The position numbers and the translations under genes are program-made. DNA of 64,000 nt from Rotaria socialis (taxonomy: Eukaryota; Rotifera; Eurotatoria; Philodinida; Philodinidae), in assembly GCA_905331475.1 (NCBI GenBank), contig CAJNYU010000350.1, positions 186,001-250,000 of the forward strand. Reading direction: 5' to 3'. Within the stretch, counting starts at the first letter, position 1. Each line of letters starts with the position of its first letter. A model generated the notes under the pieces. That model did not search any database. It saw only the letters and a program-made list of their open reading frames with translations, and was not told the DNA's origin. This document shows, piece by piece, positions 49,300 to 60,516 of the stretch.

Positions 49300-49917
49300 A
49301 TGTCATCCTATAGACTGCATTACTTTAACGGCCGTGGACGAGCTGAAGTATCTCGTTTAATATTCGCAGCTGTTGGTCAAAAATTTGAAGATATACGTTA
49401 TGAACAAAATGAATGGCCAACACATCAAGCTCGAATGCCTTTAGGTGAAATGCCTGTTCTTGAATATGAAGGATTTAAAATACCCCAATCGTTAACTATT
49501 GCACGTTTTCTTGCCAAACAATTTCAATTAGCTGGTAGAGATAATTTTGAACAAGCAAAAGTCGATGCTATCATTGATACAATTAGTGAGTTTGCATTAA
49601 GCTTAGGTACAATTTCTCGAGAAAAAGATGAAACTAAAAAACAAGAAGGTATGCGTAAGCTTTTCACAGAAGACATACCGTATCATTTACAACATCTCGA
49701 ATTATTGGGCAAATCATATGGCGTTGGTGGTCCCTTTTTTGTTGGTAATCATTTAACATGGGCAGATCTATATTTTTATGATGCAGCAGAAAGTCTTCTT
49801 CGAATTAGTGGAACTGTTTTGAATAGATTTCCATGGTTAATATCAAATCGTCAAGAAATTGAAAGACAACCAAAAATCTCAGCTTATCTCAAGAGTCGAC
49901 CGCAAACACTTTTTTGA
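49300..49917 (+). CDS. Glutathione S-transferase, sigma class (HPGDS-like)
   Basis: Intronless, 205 residues, the usual GST length. The N-terminal thioredoxin-like domain begins [20 protein letters not shown] with catalytic Tyr8. It contains [10 protein letters not shown] and the glutathione gamma-glutamyl contact [11 protein letters not shown]. The all-helical C-terminal domain includes [20 protein letters not shown], the conserved N-capping region. Sigma GSTs conjugate or reduce electrophiles and lipid peroxides in the cytosol and some make prostaglandin D2. In a desiccation-tolerant bdelloid an antioxidant role is plausible, but that is inference. Convergent with SDF4, about 220 bases apart; a TA microsatellite follows the stop. 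Confidence 0.95.
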   Translation: MSSYRLHYFNGRGRAEVSRLIFAAVGQKFEDIRYEQNEWPTHQARMPLGEMPVLEYEGFKIPQSLTIARFLAKQFQLAGRDNFEQAKVDAIIDTISEFALSLGTISREKDETKKQEGMRKLFTEDIPYHLQHLELLGKSYGVGGPFFVGNHLTWADLYFYDAAESLLRISGTVLNRFPWLISNRQEIERQPKISAYLKSRPQTLF

Positions 49918-50140
49918 ACAATATATATATATATAATCATAATAAACAATCGTAGATTATTGTTTTTCGTTTTATTGGAAATTTCGTTTCCAAAACAAAA
50001 TACTATTTGATTATATTTTATAAAACAATAATTTATTTATTCATATACTTATGAAAAGAAAAACAAAGAACAATAAAATGCTAATTGATCAAAAAAATTA
50101 TAAATCGAAATCGAAAATCTTAAACTACTGCTTTTAAAAA

Positions 50141-52244
50141 TTATGTATTGCCGTGTAATACTTTTTCAGTGTCTAAAATATTTATATTAGTAAAAACATC
50201 GACATGTGTTTTTATTTCTTCTAATGATAAAACATCATCTTTTGGCGAATCATCTACAAGTGAGAATAGTTTTTTGACTTGCATACCGATATGTACACGA
50301 TTCAGTGGATTAAATGCTTGCTATAATTAAGAAATATGATAAATAAATTTATAAAACAAATCATATCTATACCGATAATTCATCCGCGGTCAAAAAATCA
50401 TCTTTATCTAGATCCATTTCACGAAACTCTTCTTTTTGTTCTTCTATCCATTTTCTATTCATGTTTTCCCATGCACTGTCACCTTTATCTAACAATATGT
50501 TCGCTAGAAATGAATAATAATGAATCAAAAATGTTATCTGTATTTTTACATACGAGATACAAAGAAAAATTCATTTTTGCCGATTTTTTTATCACCATTA
50601 CGATCTAAAATAATTCATGAAAAATATTTCAACAAACAGAAGATAAACAAAGAAGACAAACCCAATAGTGCCATAAGGTCCTCAACCATATATTTGTATA
50701 AACGGCCAAATACTTCAGGATGTCGAAATTCTAGAAATTCCTCCGCATTAAGTTTATTATCACCGTCATCATCAACTTGTATCCAACGATAGTGAATGTT
50801 CACGAGTTCTCGATGCACTAATAGAATAAAATAAAAATCAAAGATAATAAACTTAATCTTAGATTAAAAATCAATTTGCTTACGAGAAGGCTCAGCCATA
50901 TCCAGAATATTATTAATATTATTCAAATCTTGTATATTCAATGCACTCATATTATGAAATTTAATATACAATGCAACATATTCATGCCACATTACTATAC
51001 CTAAAGTAAATATATCGTATGAATTTATGAAAAAATCAAACATATCCTACTTTACGATATTAAAAATCCTTGAAAATTTTAATTGATTTCTAGTTGCTAA
51101 GATGCAGCATAAAAACGTTCAAGATTTTCCTCAATCAGAGAACACTCAACTACGCTTGACTTCTATATGATGTAAATTTTCTTATTTGAATTCACCTACG
51201 ACCATACGCAGTTTCAGAGAGAACGAGATATATATAAATTTCTAAATTCTATTCTTTTTTATTTTACAGTCATTAGTTTTTCGATGCTATTCACTTAATC
51301 TGAATATAGCCTTTGAGATTTTCATTCCAACTTGTGAAAAAAAAGATTTTCAATTCTATTGAATGAATAGGACGACAGTCAGTAGGATATGAATCGATCG
51401 AAAGAGAATACTAATAAACTGGAGTACCACGATGCACAGCGAAGATAACAGTTGTTTTAAAATGTCAATTCGACTTTTACTTTGAGAGACACATTTTGAA
51501 GTTTATGTTAAAGTGAATATTCAAAATATCTGTATAATAATACATAGAAAATTGAATTTCTTGTTCTTACCATCCTCATTGCTATCGATCAATAGAAATA
51601 GCTGTAAGTTTCTATCTCGAGCTTCGTTCAAATGCTGTTGAACATTTTTATATACATAATTAAATAATTCATCCTGCGATAGACGTTCATTATGATCCAA
51701 ATCAACTCTAAACGAATGAAAACAAAATTCATGTGTACATTCATTAAAAATAAAATTTCTATTCTTACTCTCGAAATATTTCTTCTAGTTTTTTATTTCG
51801 CTTGTTTTCGTCATGTTGAATGTCCGATTCGAATAATTCATGATTACCAAGAAAAATTTCTTTATGAAAATCTGGATTTACTTTTCCATGTCGATCCAAT
51901 GGTACACCTTCAATATGTTTATCATCTTTTAAACTATGAATACCAAAATCTTTTAAATTTTTTGCTACTTCTGTCAAGTTGAAATTTTCTGGCAGTTGAA
52001 TTTTTGGTAAGACTAATGAAATATTTAAAACTGACGTTAAATTATTTATATGAGATTGCAAGAGTACTGCTTTTTTGTCGGAATTTTTTATACTATTTTG
52101 ATTCCCTGATTTCTAAATAATCATAGAAATTTTATGATGCTTTGCTGAAAACAATAAACTTACCACGTCGAGAACCGGTAAAGCATTTAATACAAAAATA
52201 TTTAGTAAAAATAGATGTAAAAGTTCTATTGATAGAGCTTTCAT
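50141..52244 (-). CDS. SDF4: 45 kDa calcium-binding protein (Cab45/SDF4), CREC family
   Basis: Eight exons (minus): 52244-52164, 52112-51769, 51707-51571, 51000-50884, 50817-50662, 50604-50554, 50503-50373 and 50320-50141; 398 residues. The signal peptide is MKALSIELLHLFLLNIFVLN. The segment DRHGKVNPDFHKEIFLGNHE matches Cab45. Six EF-hand loops follow: DLDHNERLSQDE, DSNEDGIVMWHE, DDDGDNKLNAEE, DRNGDKKIGKNE, DLDKDDFLTADE and a weaker DDSPKDDVLSLE. The C-terminus (HGNT) lacks HDEL/KDEL, as in the Golgi member Cab45, which helps sort secretory cargo, unlike the ER reticulocalbins. Upstream in-frame ATGs (52268 and further) would only lengthen the N-terminus before the signal peptide. The start lies 136 bases downstream of the SLC46 stop, same strand. 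Confidence 0.9.
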
Positions 52245-52380
52245 TTTATCTAGAAATAGAGTGTCCATTAGTTTGCATGAGATGAAAATATATCTTTTAA
52301 CATCATTATACATGATTTGATGTAAATAAATATGTAGGTTTCATCGTTTTACGTTTATTTTTTTTACAATATTCAGTTTA

Positions 52381-54090
52381 TTATGGACGAATTATTTCAT
52401 CATCATCATTATCATTATTATTATCATCACCGTCATCACCTTGGATTTCTAAAATTGGTTCTTCTGTTTCATCGATCAACACTATTGATAATAACTCCGG
52501 TGTTCGACTGATACATAGTACTTGTATTCTAAAACAAAACAAAACAAAAAATATAACTCGTCAACATAAAACAAATTGAAACAAAAATTATTCAATTACA
52601 AAATGAGAATCAATGCCATTATTTTTGTAGTAACAGCAAAAATAAAGATAAGACCAGGAAAAAAATCAATCGATGCTTGATAAATTTCCACACACGCAAT
52701 GGTACCAATTACAATATCAAGATTTTGCATTAAAGCAACAAAACTAAATGCTTTGCCTAAATTAACATTTATTATTAATATTAATAACAGAACAAAATTA
52801 AAATGTTTTTCATGTCATACCTTTATCATTTTCAGGAACTAAACGAGCAATGATTGCTCTTAAACAAACTGAAAAATAAATACTGAACATTGACGATGGA
52901 ATAGCTAAGAAAAATAAATTATTTATTTTTATCGAAATATTTTTACTATTTCTACCTCCGAAAATCATCGCTTTATTGTTTCGAGCAAAAGCAAATAACA
53001 TCGGCCCAACAAGCGATAAACATAAACCAATAATAGCTATATAAAGATCATTAATCTTCCAACGCCGTCTTAACACTGCTAAGAAGATCAATGCTAAACA
53101 AGTCGCTAATTGTTCCAGTGAAAAATATGCTGCATAATGTGTATCATCGAATGTCATGTAATGCAAATATAAATAGATAATCGATCCTGAACCCATTCGA
53201 AATAGATCATAGAAGAAAAGTGAGCATAAAAGTATGAGAAATGATACAAGTAAATGGTTTTGTTTTAATCCAACAATAAGATCATGAGTATCATAGATTG
53301 GTCGTACAATTTTTTGACGTAAACTACTTGTTGATGCTTGAGATGATGATCGATTTTGAAGAAATACTAGACTTATAAAAAGTGCTAGAGCCAACAAAAG
53401 CACATGAACAAGTAAAATAAGCCATATTCGAGTATGTAATTCAAAAACAAATGTGCAAAGTACATAACCAATTACAACACCTATGTTTAAAGATGCTTCA
53501 ATGATAGCGATAATTTGAATATGTTGTTCTTTGTGCGTACATGAATCAGTAGCATAGCCAAAACATGAACTAATTCAATTGAAAATAAAATGCATTATAT
53601 ATTATTTTAATCTTAAATTAACTTACGAAATAAGAATTAAGGCTCCACCACCAAAACCATTTATGATATTAGCTACTATATATAGTATTAAACATAATTT
53701 TGTTCCTTGATAAACACTTGCGATTGTTATTATTAAGCCTGTTAGTATAGCATTACATATCGTTAATATAATAGGTAATTTTCGATTTTTTGTATCAGAT
53801 AAACTCCCATAAACAGGTGAAATGATGCAAGCAATAATTGCAAATGAAAGTGTTCCATATAATGCCCATTGTGAACTTTCTTTTTGAATAGATTCTTCTA
53901 ATGCTTTCAGTGATTGATTTTGATCAATTTCAGCACAGAATGACTCATTAGCTCGAAGAAGACAAACAGTAGAATAGATCAAAGAATTTGTTGCACAAAA
54001 AAATAGAAACAATGAACATAAATATAGAAAACAAATTAAACAAATAGGAAGAATAGCACGCCACAAACGTGGTACAGTTGGTTCAACCAT
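52381..54090 (-). CDS. SLC46-type major facilitator transporter (PCFT-like)
   Basis: Five exons (minus): 54090-53627, 53569-52956, 52904-52821, 52756-52600 and 52528-52381; 488 residues with about twelve hydrophobic helices. After helix 2 the loop YGSLSDTKNRKLPIILTICN is the MFS signature in the form used by SLC46 carriers. A glycosylatable, Cys-containing first lumenal loop (LLRANESFCAEIDQN) and the QNHLLVSFLILLCSLFFYDL / YLHYMTFDDTHYAAYFS region also fit. SLC46 members carry folate or other small solutes with protons at the plasma membrane or endolysosomes; the substrate here is unknown. The cytosolic tail ends in an Asp/Asn run from GAT/AAT repeats. The stop lies 136 bases from the SDF4 start. 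Confidence 0.85.
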
Positions 54091-54156
54091 GATTCTTTTT
54101 TACACGTCACTTACATATATCAACAGACGAAACAATGTTGCTTTCTCAAGCGTGGC

Positions 54157-54165
54157 TTATATATC
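54157..54165 (-). promoter_or_regulatory. TATA-like box of the SLC46 gene
   Basis: Minus strand ATATATAAG, 67 bases before the ATG. Confidence 0.45.
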
Positions 54166-54662
54166 ATATAAGAAAGCAAATAAGAACCAGTCATACTTTA
54201 CTCCAGTTATTCATTGATTTACTATATGATCGATCAAACAAATTACGAATAAAAATAAAACGATGATAGAGGGCAGTCAGTCTGTAGATTTTAATTTTTC
54301 GTACATCGTCTAAAAATTTAGCAATCACTGAAAAAAAAGAAAGTCAGTTACAGATGAGAGAACGATGTCGTTTATTAAAAATATTCGAAAAGAACTAGAA
54401 TCAAACTTGAATTTGACGAAACTGTATACTGATGAAGAACATATAAGAGACACAGAGCGATCTTAACTTTTGAGAACGATATTTTTATTATTATTAGCTA
54501 GCATTTTATTGCTCTTTTCCTGATTTCTCTTACTGCTACATTCACTATACTGTCAACATGCTTGAAATTTTTTGTTTTAAATAGTTTTCTCAAGTAGCTA
54601 TCATCTATGTTTTTAATGAACTATGGATATCTATATTTAATATACGTATGATATGATTCATA
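54166..54662. other. Intergenic sequence
   Basis: No feature recognised. Confidence 0.45.
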
Positions 54663-55230
54663 GGCGGCGAACCCATTACGCTTGGGGAGGCTCAAACTTC
54701 CCCTAAAAAAAGGAGAAGACGGCTTAGGGAGGTTTATTTAATTTGAAAAAAAGTTGTAGATCTCATCTTTAATGTAGAAACGATTGGCAAAATTTCGATC
54801 AATTGTTCTTTAATACGTAGTCTATTGCTCATGAAAATTAACAGAATGATAGAAAAACCTGCTAAAACAGGACACATACGACGCAGAACTTTGATCAGCG
54901 ACAAGTATCGCACGAATTTTTAAAATGTATGCTAGGGTGATTAGTAGAAAATGTTTTTTTAGTTATATTTAGTGTTTTTTATCTTTGTTTTTGTTTGCTC
55001 TACTCTCCTGAAATTTGTTTTAGGATTTTTGTGTTCTTATTGATCATATTCTGAAACATAAATATTACAGTAATATTTTTCATTATTTTACAAGTTTTGA
55101 GAAAAGTAGAATCATAAGTAAATTATCAACAGACCACCTATTAGTATCAAATTATTTTTGTTTTTAATTTCACATCTCATCATCTGGAAAAAAATGAGCT
55201 TCCCGTAGATTGAAATCGTTCCGCCGCCGT
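54663..55230. mobile_element. Possible hAT-like non-autonomous element
   Basis: Bounded by GGCGGCGAACC on the left and GTTCCGCCGCCG on the right, an imperfect short inverted repeat that is GC-rich in AT-rich DNA. No coding, no clear target duplication. The GGCGGC-AAC end resembles short hAT termini from memory; weak evidence. Confidence 0.3.
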
Positions 55231-55232
55231 TG

Positions 55233-55279
<47 letters not shown>

Positions 55280-55295
55280 AGAAGAAGAAGAAGAA
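55233..55295 (+). repeat. Compound microsatellite (TA)n-(GA)n-(GAA)n
   Basis: Three simple repeats run into each other directly beside the right end of the preceding element. Confidence 0.85.
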
Positions 55296-56416
55296 TGGTA
55301 CCAAGCCTTAATCAGGGCTAATGTAGAATTGAATACTTTGAAAGAATTTCTTCATTTAACATCAAGTTATATGTCAACTCTCTAAATTGTGCACATTTAT
55401 ATAGTGAAACATTTTGAATGGTATCGATGGTCTCTACGTTAGCGAGATTTTATTTCATTGAAAACACTAAACAATGCATGTTGCGTGTACTACATTAACA
55501 TCTATTATTTCCGGAAGAAATTATTTGATATCTCATTTACTGAAACTATTAAAATTCCACTCAATAATCTTGTTTTAAGAACTATTCCCAACAATCGCTA
55601 TTTTGAGTTTCTCAAGAAACGAGTCAATATGATAGAGATATATGCGTGCAGTGCTACTTTTGTAGCTGTAAAATGAAGGTTATGAAAGCTTTTTTTTATG
55701 ACTCTTTAGCATATACGTCAGCTATGTTGTATCAAGGTTAAAGTTATACTTGGATGAAAGATTATATTCTTTAAGATGTCTTTATACTTTGAAGCGTTGA
55801 ATTCTATTATGACATTGAATAAAATATTTGTAAAAAGAGCACTGAAATTTGCATATTTCTAGATATTAAATTATTCCGAGACTTATAAAAGTCAATTAAT
55901 TTAAATTAGGATAGAAATGTATTACTGCTAGAGATTTCTTGTCTTACATTATTAGTCTAATATAGATCGAAGTTATTCGATTATAAGGTATGCTTTATAA
56001 ATTTTTGCTTGTCTCTTGAATCCAATCACAATTCTTAGATATTTGCTCATTGATTTATTCCATGATAGGTGCATTAAAAAAAATGCTATTCGTTCCCTGT
56101 CTTTCGCATAAACCATCATGAATATTGAATGTAGATTGTGTGTACATAAAATGAAGTGCTTCATATGGATGCTCAATGAACAAGAATATGAAGTAAAAAA
56201 TCTTCAATACGATTTATAAGGCTTTTATTGAGTTGAATGACACTTACCCTAGTAACGTCGACCATACAAGAGCTATTCGTTACTTGACTACATCACCCAT
56301 TACTTAGATGTTAGGTGATCCGCATAATATTGACCTTTTTCTTTTTATATTTTACTTTCAAAAGGAAACAGTGAAGAAAGATCCACTATTTATTTCTAGC
56401 TGAGTTTTACATAGAT
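55296..56416. other. Intergenic sequence
   Basis: No gene recognised; an open frame at 55458-55676 has no motif and was not called. Confidence 0.45.
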
Positions 56417-56948
56417 ATGAAATATAAACTTGAACCGACATTCGGACTATTATGTAAGTGATGTAAGAAAATATTTAAATATTTTTCAATGGTATCTGCT
56501 TTTGTTTTCTGTTATTAAAGTTCTAATTGTACTGATTTCCAATTTTACTTTTGCTTTTGATTGCTATTTTTGTGAAAACTGTTTAAATTCTCAACGTGGT
56601 GGTCGTATATCTGCTCGTCCAGGAGATTGGTGTTATGTAAGTGAAATTGTATGAAGAGTTCCTTTAGATCTTGATTGATATTGTAATTAGAAAATTGTAT
56701 GGCGATCGGGTCGAGGAAATCAACAAATCGTTTCACGTGGTGCATCAGCTGATTGTCGACAGAACATTTATAATGATCCAAGTATGAGTATACCTGGAGT
56801 TTTTTCAGGTACTGCTCGATACTGTTGTCAAACTCATCTCTGTAATTCAACACCGACACATGTTAACTGTTCGTTTTTACTCATATTTTCTCTTCTTTTA
56901 TTTTCTATTTTCTATAAATGTTTATTTGTTGGTAGGGAAGAATATTAA
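56417..56948 (+). CDS. Small Ly6/three-finger, GPI-anchored-type protein
   Basis: Three exons, 56417-56453, 56521-56636 and 56691-56948, join in phase to 136 residues. The signal peptide MKYKLEPTFGLLFLIVLISN FTFA is split by the first intron. The mature part starts DCYFCENC, has WCY, GASADCRQ, ARYCCQTHLCNS: ten-odd cysteines ending in the CCxxxxCN signature of Ly6/uPAR folds. A hydrophobic C-terminal stretch (FLLIFSLLLFSIFYKCLF) suits GPI attachment. Members include channel modulators of the Sleepless/Quiver type and many cell-surface proteins; the partner is unknown. Introns are 67 and 54 bases. Confidence 0.75.
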
Positions 56949-57309
56949 TAATTAAGTATCGATTATGAAGAAAATTTCTTAGTAGTAAATACAACTATAT
57001 TATTAAATATAAACGACTATTTTTTCTCGCCGTTGTTGCGATTTCGTAAATTATTTGATAGAATAGGCTTTGATTTATTTTGATTCTCGTGAAACAAACA
57101 TATGCATAAATGCAAACACCAGTTTGTTTTATTCGTTTTTTTTTTGTTTCTTTCTCGTTTCTTCCGGAGCTGCTGCTTTAGAGAGAGAGAGAGAAAACAA
57201 AACAACACAAAAAACATATGTAGAAGTAAATGTGCATATGTCAATAATTTTTTCTACACAAAGTTTTGAAGAAAATACTTTTATTGCCGATATTTTTTTC
57301 CTCTTCACA

Positions 57310-59069
57310 ATGGTTTGCTGTCGATTAGACGTGCTTCCTGTGGAACTTGTTCATCATTTATTAAGCTACTTTTCTGCTCAAGAAATTTTTTATACGTTTA
57401 CTAATATTAGTTATTATATCGATAATGTATTATTCACCTATTCAAAATATTATATAAACTTCAAGTCAATCACAAAAAGAGAGTTTGATTTTGTATGCGA
57501 AAAAATGACACCAACTCAAACCATTTCGTTAACATTATGTGACAACGAAACAGTCCCCGGTCAAATAGGACTTTTTCTATCTCGTTTTCAAATCGATCAG
57601 TTTACTTGTCTTCGTTCATTGACATTACTTGATATTGGACCAGACTATTGGGAATTTATTATGACAAAATTACATGACCTAAAATTATTACGATCGTTTT
57701 TATATATTACATCGAATAAAACCGATTCGTGGATTGCTAAGATGTCATATAAAGAAGTCACTCAACTGGATGCACGGTTGTTTGATAGCTATAGTTCAAT
57801 GCTGTCGCAGTTGAATCGACTGAAATTGTCTCATGGTGACTTTTTGGAATCAGTTCAATTTCCTGATCTTATTCACTTGTCGATTGGAAGATGCACAACT
57901 AGTCTAATGAAACATCTATGCTCTGCTGCACCACGACTCAAATCGTTGACAATTGACTTTCGAAATAATGAGCCAAATGCCGAATTCATCTTTCCATTTC
58001 GTCAATTGAATCGACTCTCTCTAAAAATTGAAGGTAAGAATCTATGAATCTACTTCATCACGATCACAAATCATATTATTATAAATAAATGCATGAAATC
58101 TTTTTTTTCTCAATTTCAGGCCAAACTGTTTGGATGAAAAATATGGAACAACTATTATCAAATATTCCTAATCTTATCCATTTAGAATTATGTGCAAATG
58201 GTGAAGCTGATATAGTCGATGGCGCACGTTGGCAAATGTTAACCAGTCGTCTGGTCACATTTAACTTTCATTTTTGCATATCAAATAATCTAGATTCAAA
58301 AGATCTCGATTCGTTTCGTAGTTCCTTTTGGCTTGATCAAAAACATTGGTATGTTGCGTGCATACATAGATCTCTATTTTCTGTACCATATTTTGCTGAA
58401 AAATGTGCCAATGAAGACTTCGAACCAATTGTTCTGTCGACATTGCCAGATAGAACAACTTTTAATGATTGTATTAGTCAACTAACTCTTTCAGAACTTG
58501 CTACTGACTTAAATGAACGTTTCTCTCAAGTTCAAATGTTGGTTATGTTTAATTGCATTCCGTTATCATCTCTTGAACAGCTCGTAGATCTAAATAGGAT
58601 AAATCATTTTACTTTATGTTCGATGACAAATTACTCTGGAATACAAGTCCTGATAAATTCAATGCCAAATCTTTGCCGAATCTCAATTAGAAGTAAAGTA
58701 AAATATTTTCTAGAAGAAGTTCAATGCGTGTCATTTAACAAGATTCAAAACCTAGATGTTGGTAATCGTTATTCAATTAACGATGATTATGAAAACGAAT
58801 ACAATATTGAAAAGTTAAGCGTTGTTTTCCCGTACATCGAACATCTACATATAGATCATTGGTGTTCAGTAACAGAAATACTTCACATAATCAACAAATT
58901 CTACCAATTGTCCACTATATCATTTCATTTTGCCAACTGGTTTGTTAATGAACAAGATAGAAATAATACTATCATAGATGTCCAGTCGATTCTGGACCAA
59001 AATCGATGCGCCAAGAAATCCAATTTTACATATCGATTTGATCGATCATGTGTACACATATGGTTATAA
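57310..59069 (+). CDS. F-box/LRR-like protein, bdelloid-expanded family
   Basis: Exons 57310-58033 and 58120-59069, 557 residues. The N-terminal F-box (MVCCRLDVLPVELVHHLLSYFS AQEIFYTFTNISYYIDNVLF) is followed by degenerate leucine-rich repeats (LRSLTLLDIGPDYW, LNRLKLSHGDFL, LIHLSIGRCTTSLM, LNRLSLKIEG, LLSNIPNLIHLELC, HFTLCSMT, IEHLHIDHWCS). It should act as a substrate adaptor of an SCF ubiquitin ligase via Skp1; the substrate is unknown. The ATG at 57310 (context ACAATGG) was chosen because the frame upstream is T-rich 5' leader that would give a spurious hydrophobic extension. The relative at 13954 is a pseudogene. Confidence 0.85.
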
Positions 59070-59841
59070 GGTTTAATCAATCTTTAGAAATGTTTTTGTC
59101 GACTGTTCTAATATATTTCTATCTAAAAATAATAAAGTCTCGCGAAGAGTGACGCATGTTTTGATTGGATCTGTCTTACTATATTTGCTTCCATCAATTC
59201 CATTCCACAATAAACTCTTTACTAAGTTATCACGTTTAACTATATTATTTAATTAATCGCAACTTAAAAACCTATTATCTTGTGTCATCGTTAATTAACC
59301 TCGAAAAAGTTTAAAAAATTAGACTGAAAATGTATTTCATAGTAAAATTTTATTGTTATAAAGTAATCGATTGATATAAACGGCAGGTAGATAATATTTT
59401 TAAATAGCTTATTCAAGGTCAAACTGTTACTAATTTGTTAAAGTTGAATAGTAAAATTATTTGAAAATACCAGGAACCTTTGAAAATTAGACAATTATGT
59501 CTCAATATTTTGAATATTTATTTCTTCAAATCAATAATTTTTGATCTTGGAAGACTTGTAAAAAAAGATATATCCCAAATCCTAGTGAAACATTACATGT
59601 GTGTGATCTTTGTTTCATACTGTTTCACTAATAATATATTTATAAACAAGTACATAAAAACAGCTTTCAAATCTTTTTTATCGCTATTTTCATAAAATTA
59701 TTGCATTTTGTTTTTATGGAAAGTACAAAATTTTTCGAAAATATCTCTTCGAATAGAAACTTCAAGAAAGATTCAACAAATGAGGTTTTTGCGCAAAAAT
59801 GTGTTCCAAAATTAAAGAGAAAAAGTCAATTGTTTCGAATA
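59070..59841. other. Convergent intergenic sequence
   Basis: Only short frames lacking recognisable motifs. Confidence 0.5.
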
Positions 59842-60516
59842 TTATCCATTGAATGCCTGTGGACATTTTTGTTCGTAAATAGCTTGCTCATTTGGAGAAA
59901 TTTCAACAGCAGCTGCTGATTGACAGACTACTGTGGAATTTCTAACATTTTTTACTTCTAAGACCATGCTAAAAGCATTTTGAGTCGCATAGGATTGATC
60001 ACCGAAGTAATAGCCAGGAATGTAATCAATACATCGCATACCACATTTTAAATACAGTGACAACGCACTCTTATTTTCCGTGTTTACATGCAATGAGACT
60101 CGAGCATTATTCAATCGAATAGCATCTTTAATAAATTCATTTAATAATTTTGTTCCAAGACCCGTTTGCCGATGTTCTTTCAAAACGCTAATATAGCAAA
60201 TGTATTTTGAATTGTCATACGCTTCGAGTCGAGCCAAAAGAAGTGCATTGATATTCTTCGTCGATACGGTAGTATTTTGAATGAAAAAAGCCAGCATCGT
60301 TGTTCCACATACTTCAACAACGTTAGGATAAAATCGATTTGGCGTTTCGAATGACGCTTGCAAGTACTCTTCAAGCCATTTATTCACAGTATATATTTGA
60401 GATCGTGTAGAGCCATGTCTAAGAGTTAACTTATACAAACGATACTCATTATGATCAGCCAAATGGATGTATTCGATATTTGTTGATGGCTCTATAAATT
60501 GAGGATACCTTATCAT
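59842..60516 (-). CDS. GNAT-family N-acetyltransferase, NAA60-like
   Basis: One visible coding exon of 224 residues from the ATG at 60516. An acceptor (TATTAATAG) lies just 4 bases before the ATG, so the leader is spliced. The acetyl-CoA binding motif is CYISVLKEHRQTGLGTKLLN (R/Q-x-x-G-x-G). It is followed by ARVSLHVNTENKSALSLYLK CGM and then DYIPGYYFGDQSYATQNAF, a pattern close to NAA60 (LHVLTTNNTAINFYE, LPYYYSIRG). NAA60 acetylates N-termini of membrane proteins at the Golgi. The N-terminal half differs from NAA60, and no membrane-binding tail is evident, so the exact subfamily is open. Confidence 0.75.
   Translation of the reverse strand: MIRYPQFIEPSTNIEYIHLADHNEYRLYKLTLRHGSTRSQIYTVNKWLEEYLQASFETPNRFYPNVVEVCGTTMLAFFIQNTTVSTKNINALLLARLEAYDNSKYICYISVLKEHRQTGLGTKLLNEFIKDAIRLNNARVSLHVNTENKSALSLYLKCGMRCIDYIPGYYFGDQSYATQNAFSMVLEVKNVRNSTVVCQSAAAVEISPNEQAIYEQKCPQAFNG

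Noticed and set aside
57070-57309. Upstream extension of the F-box frame
   Set aside because: T-rich and GAGA-repeat sequence giving an implausible hydrophobic N-terminus; taken as 5' leader.
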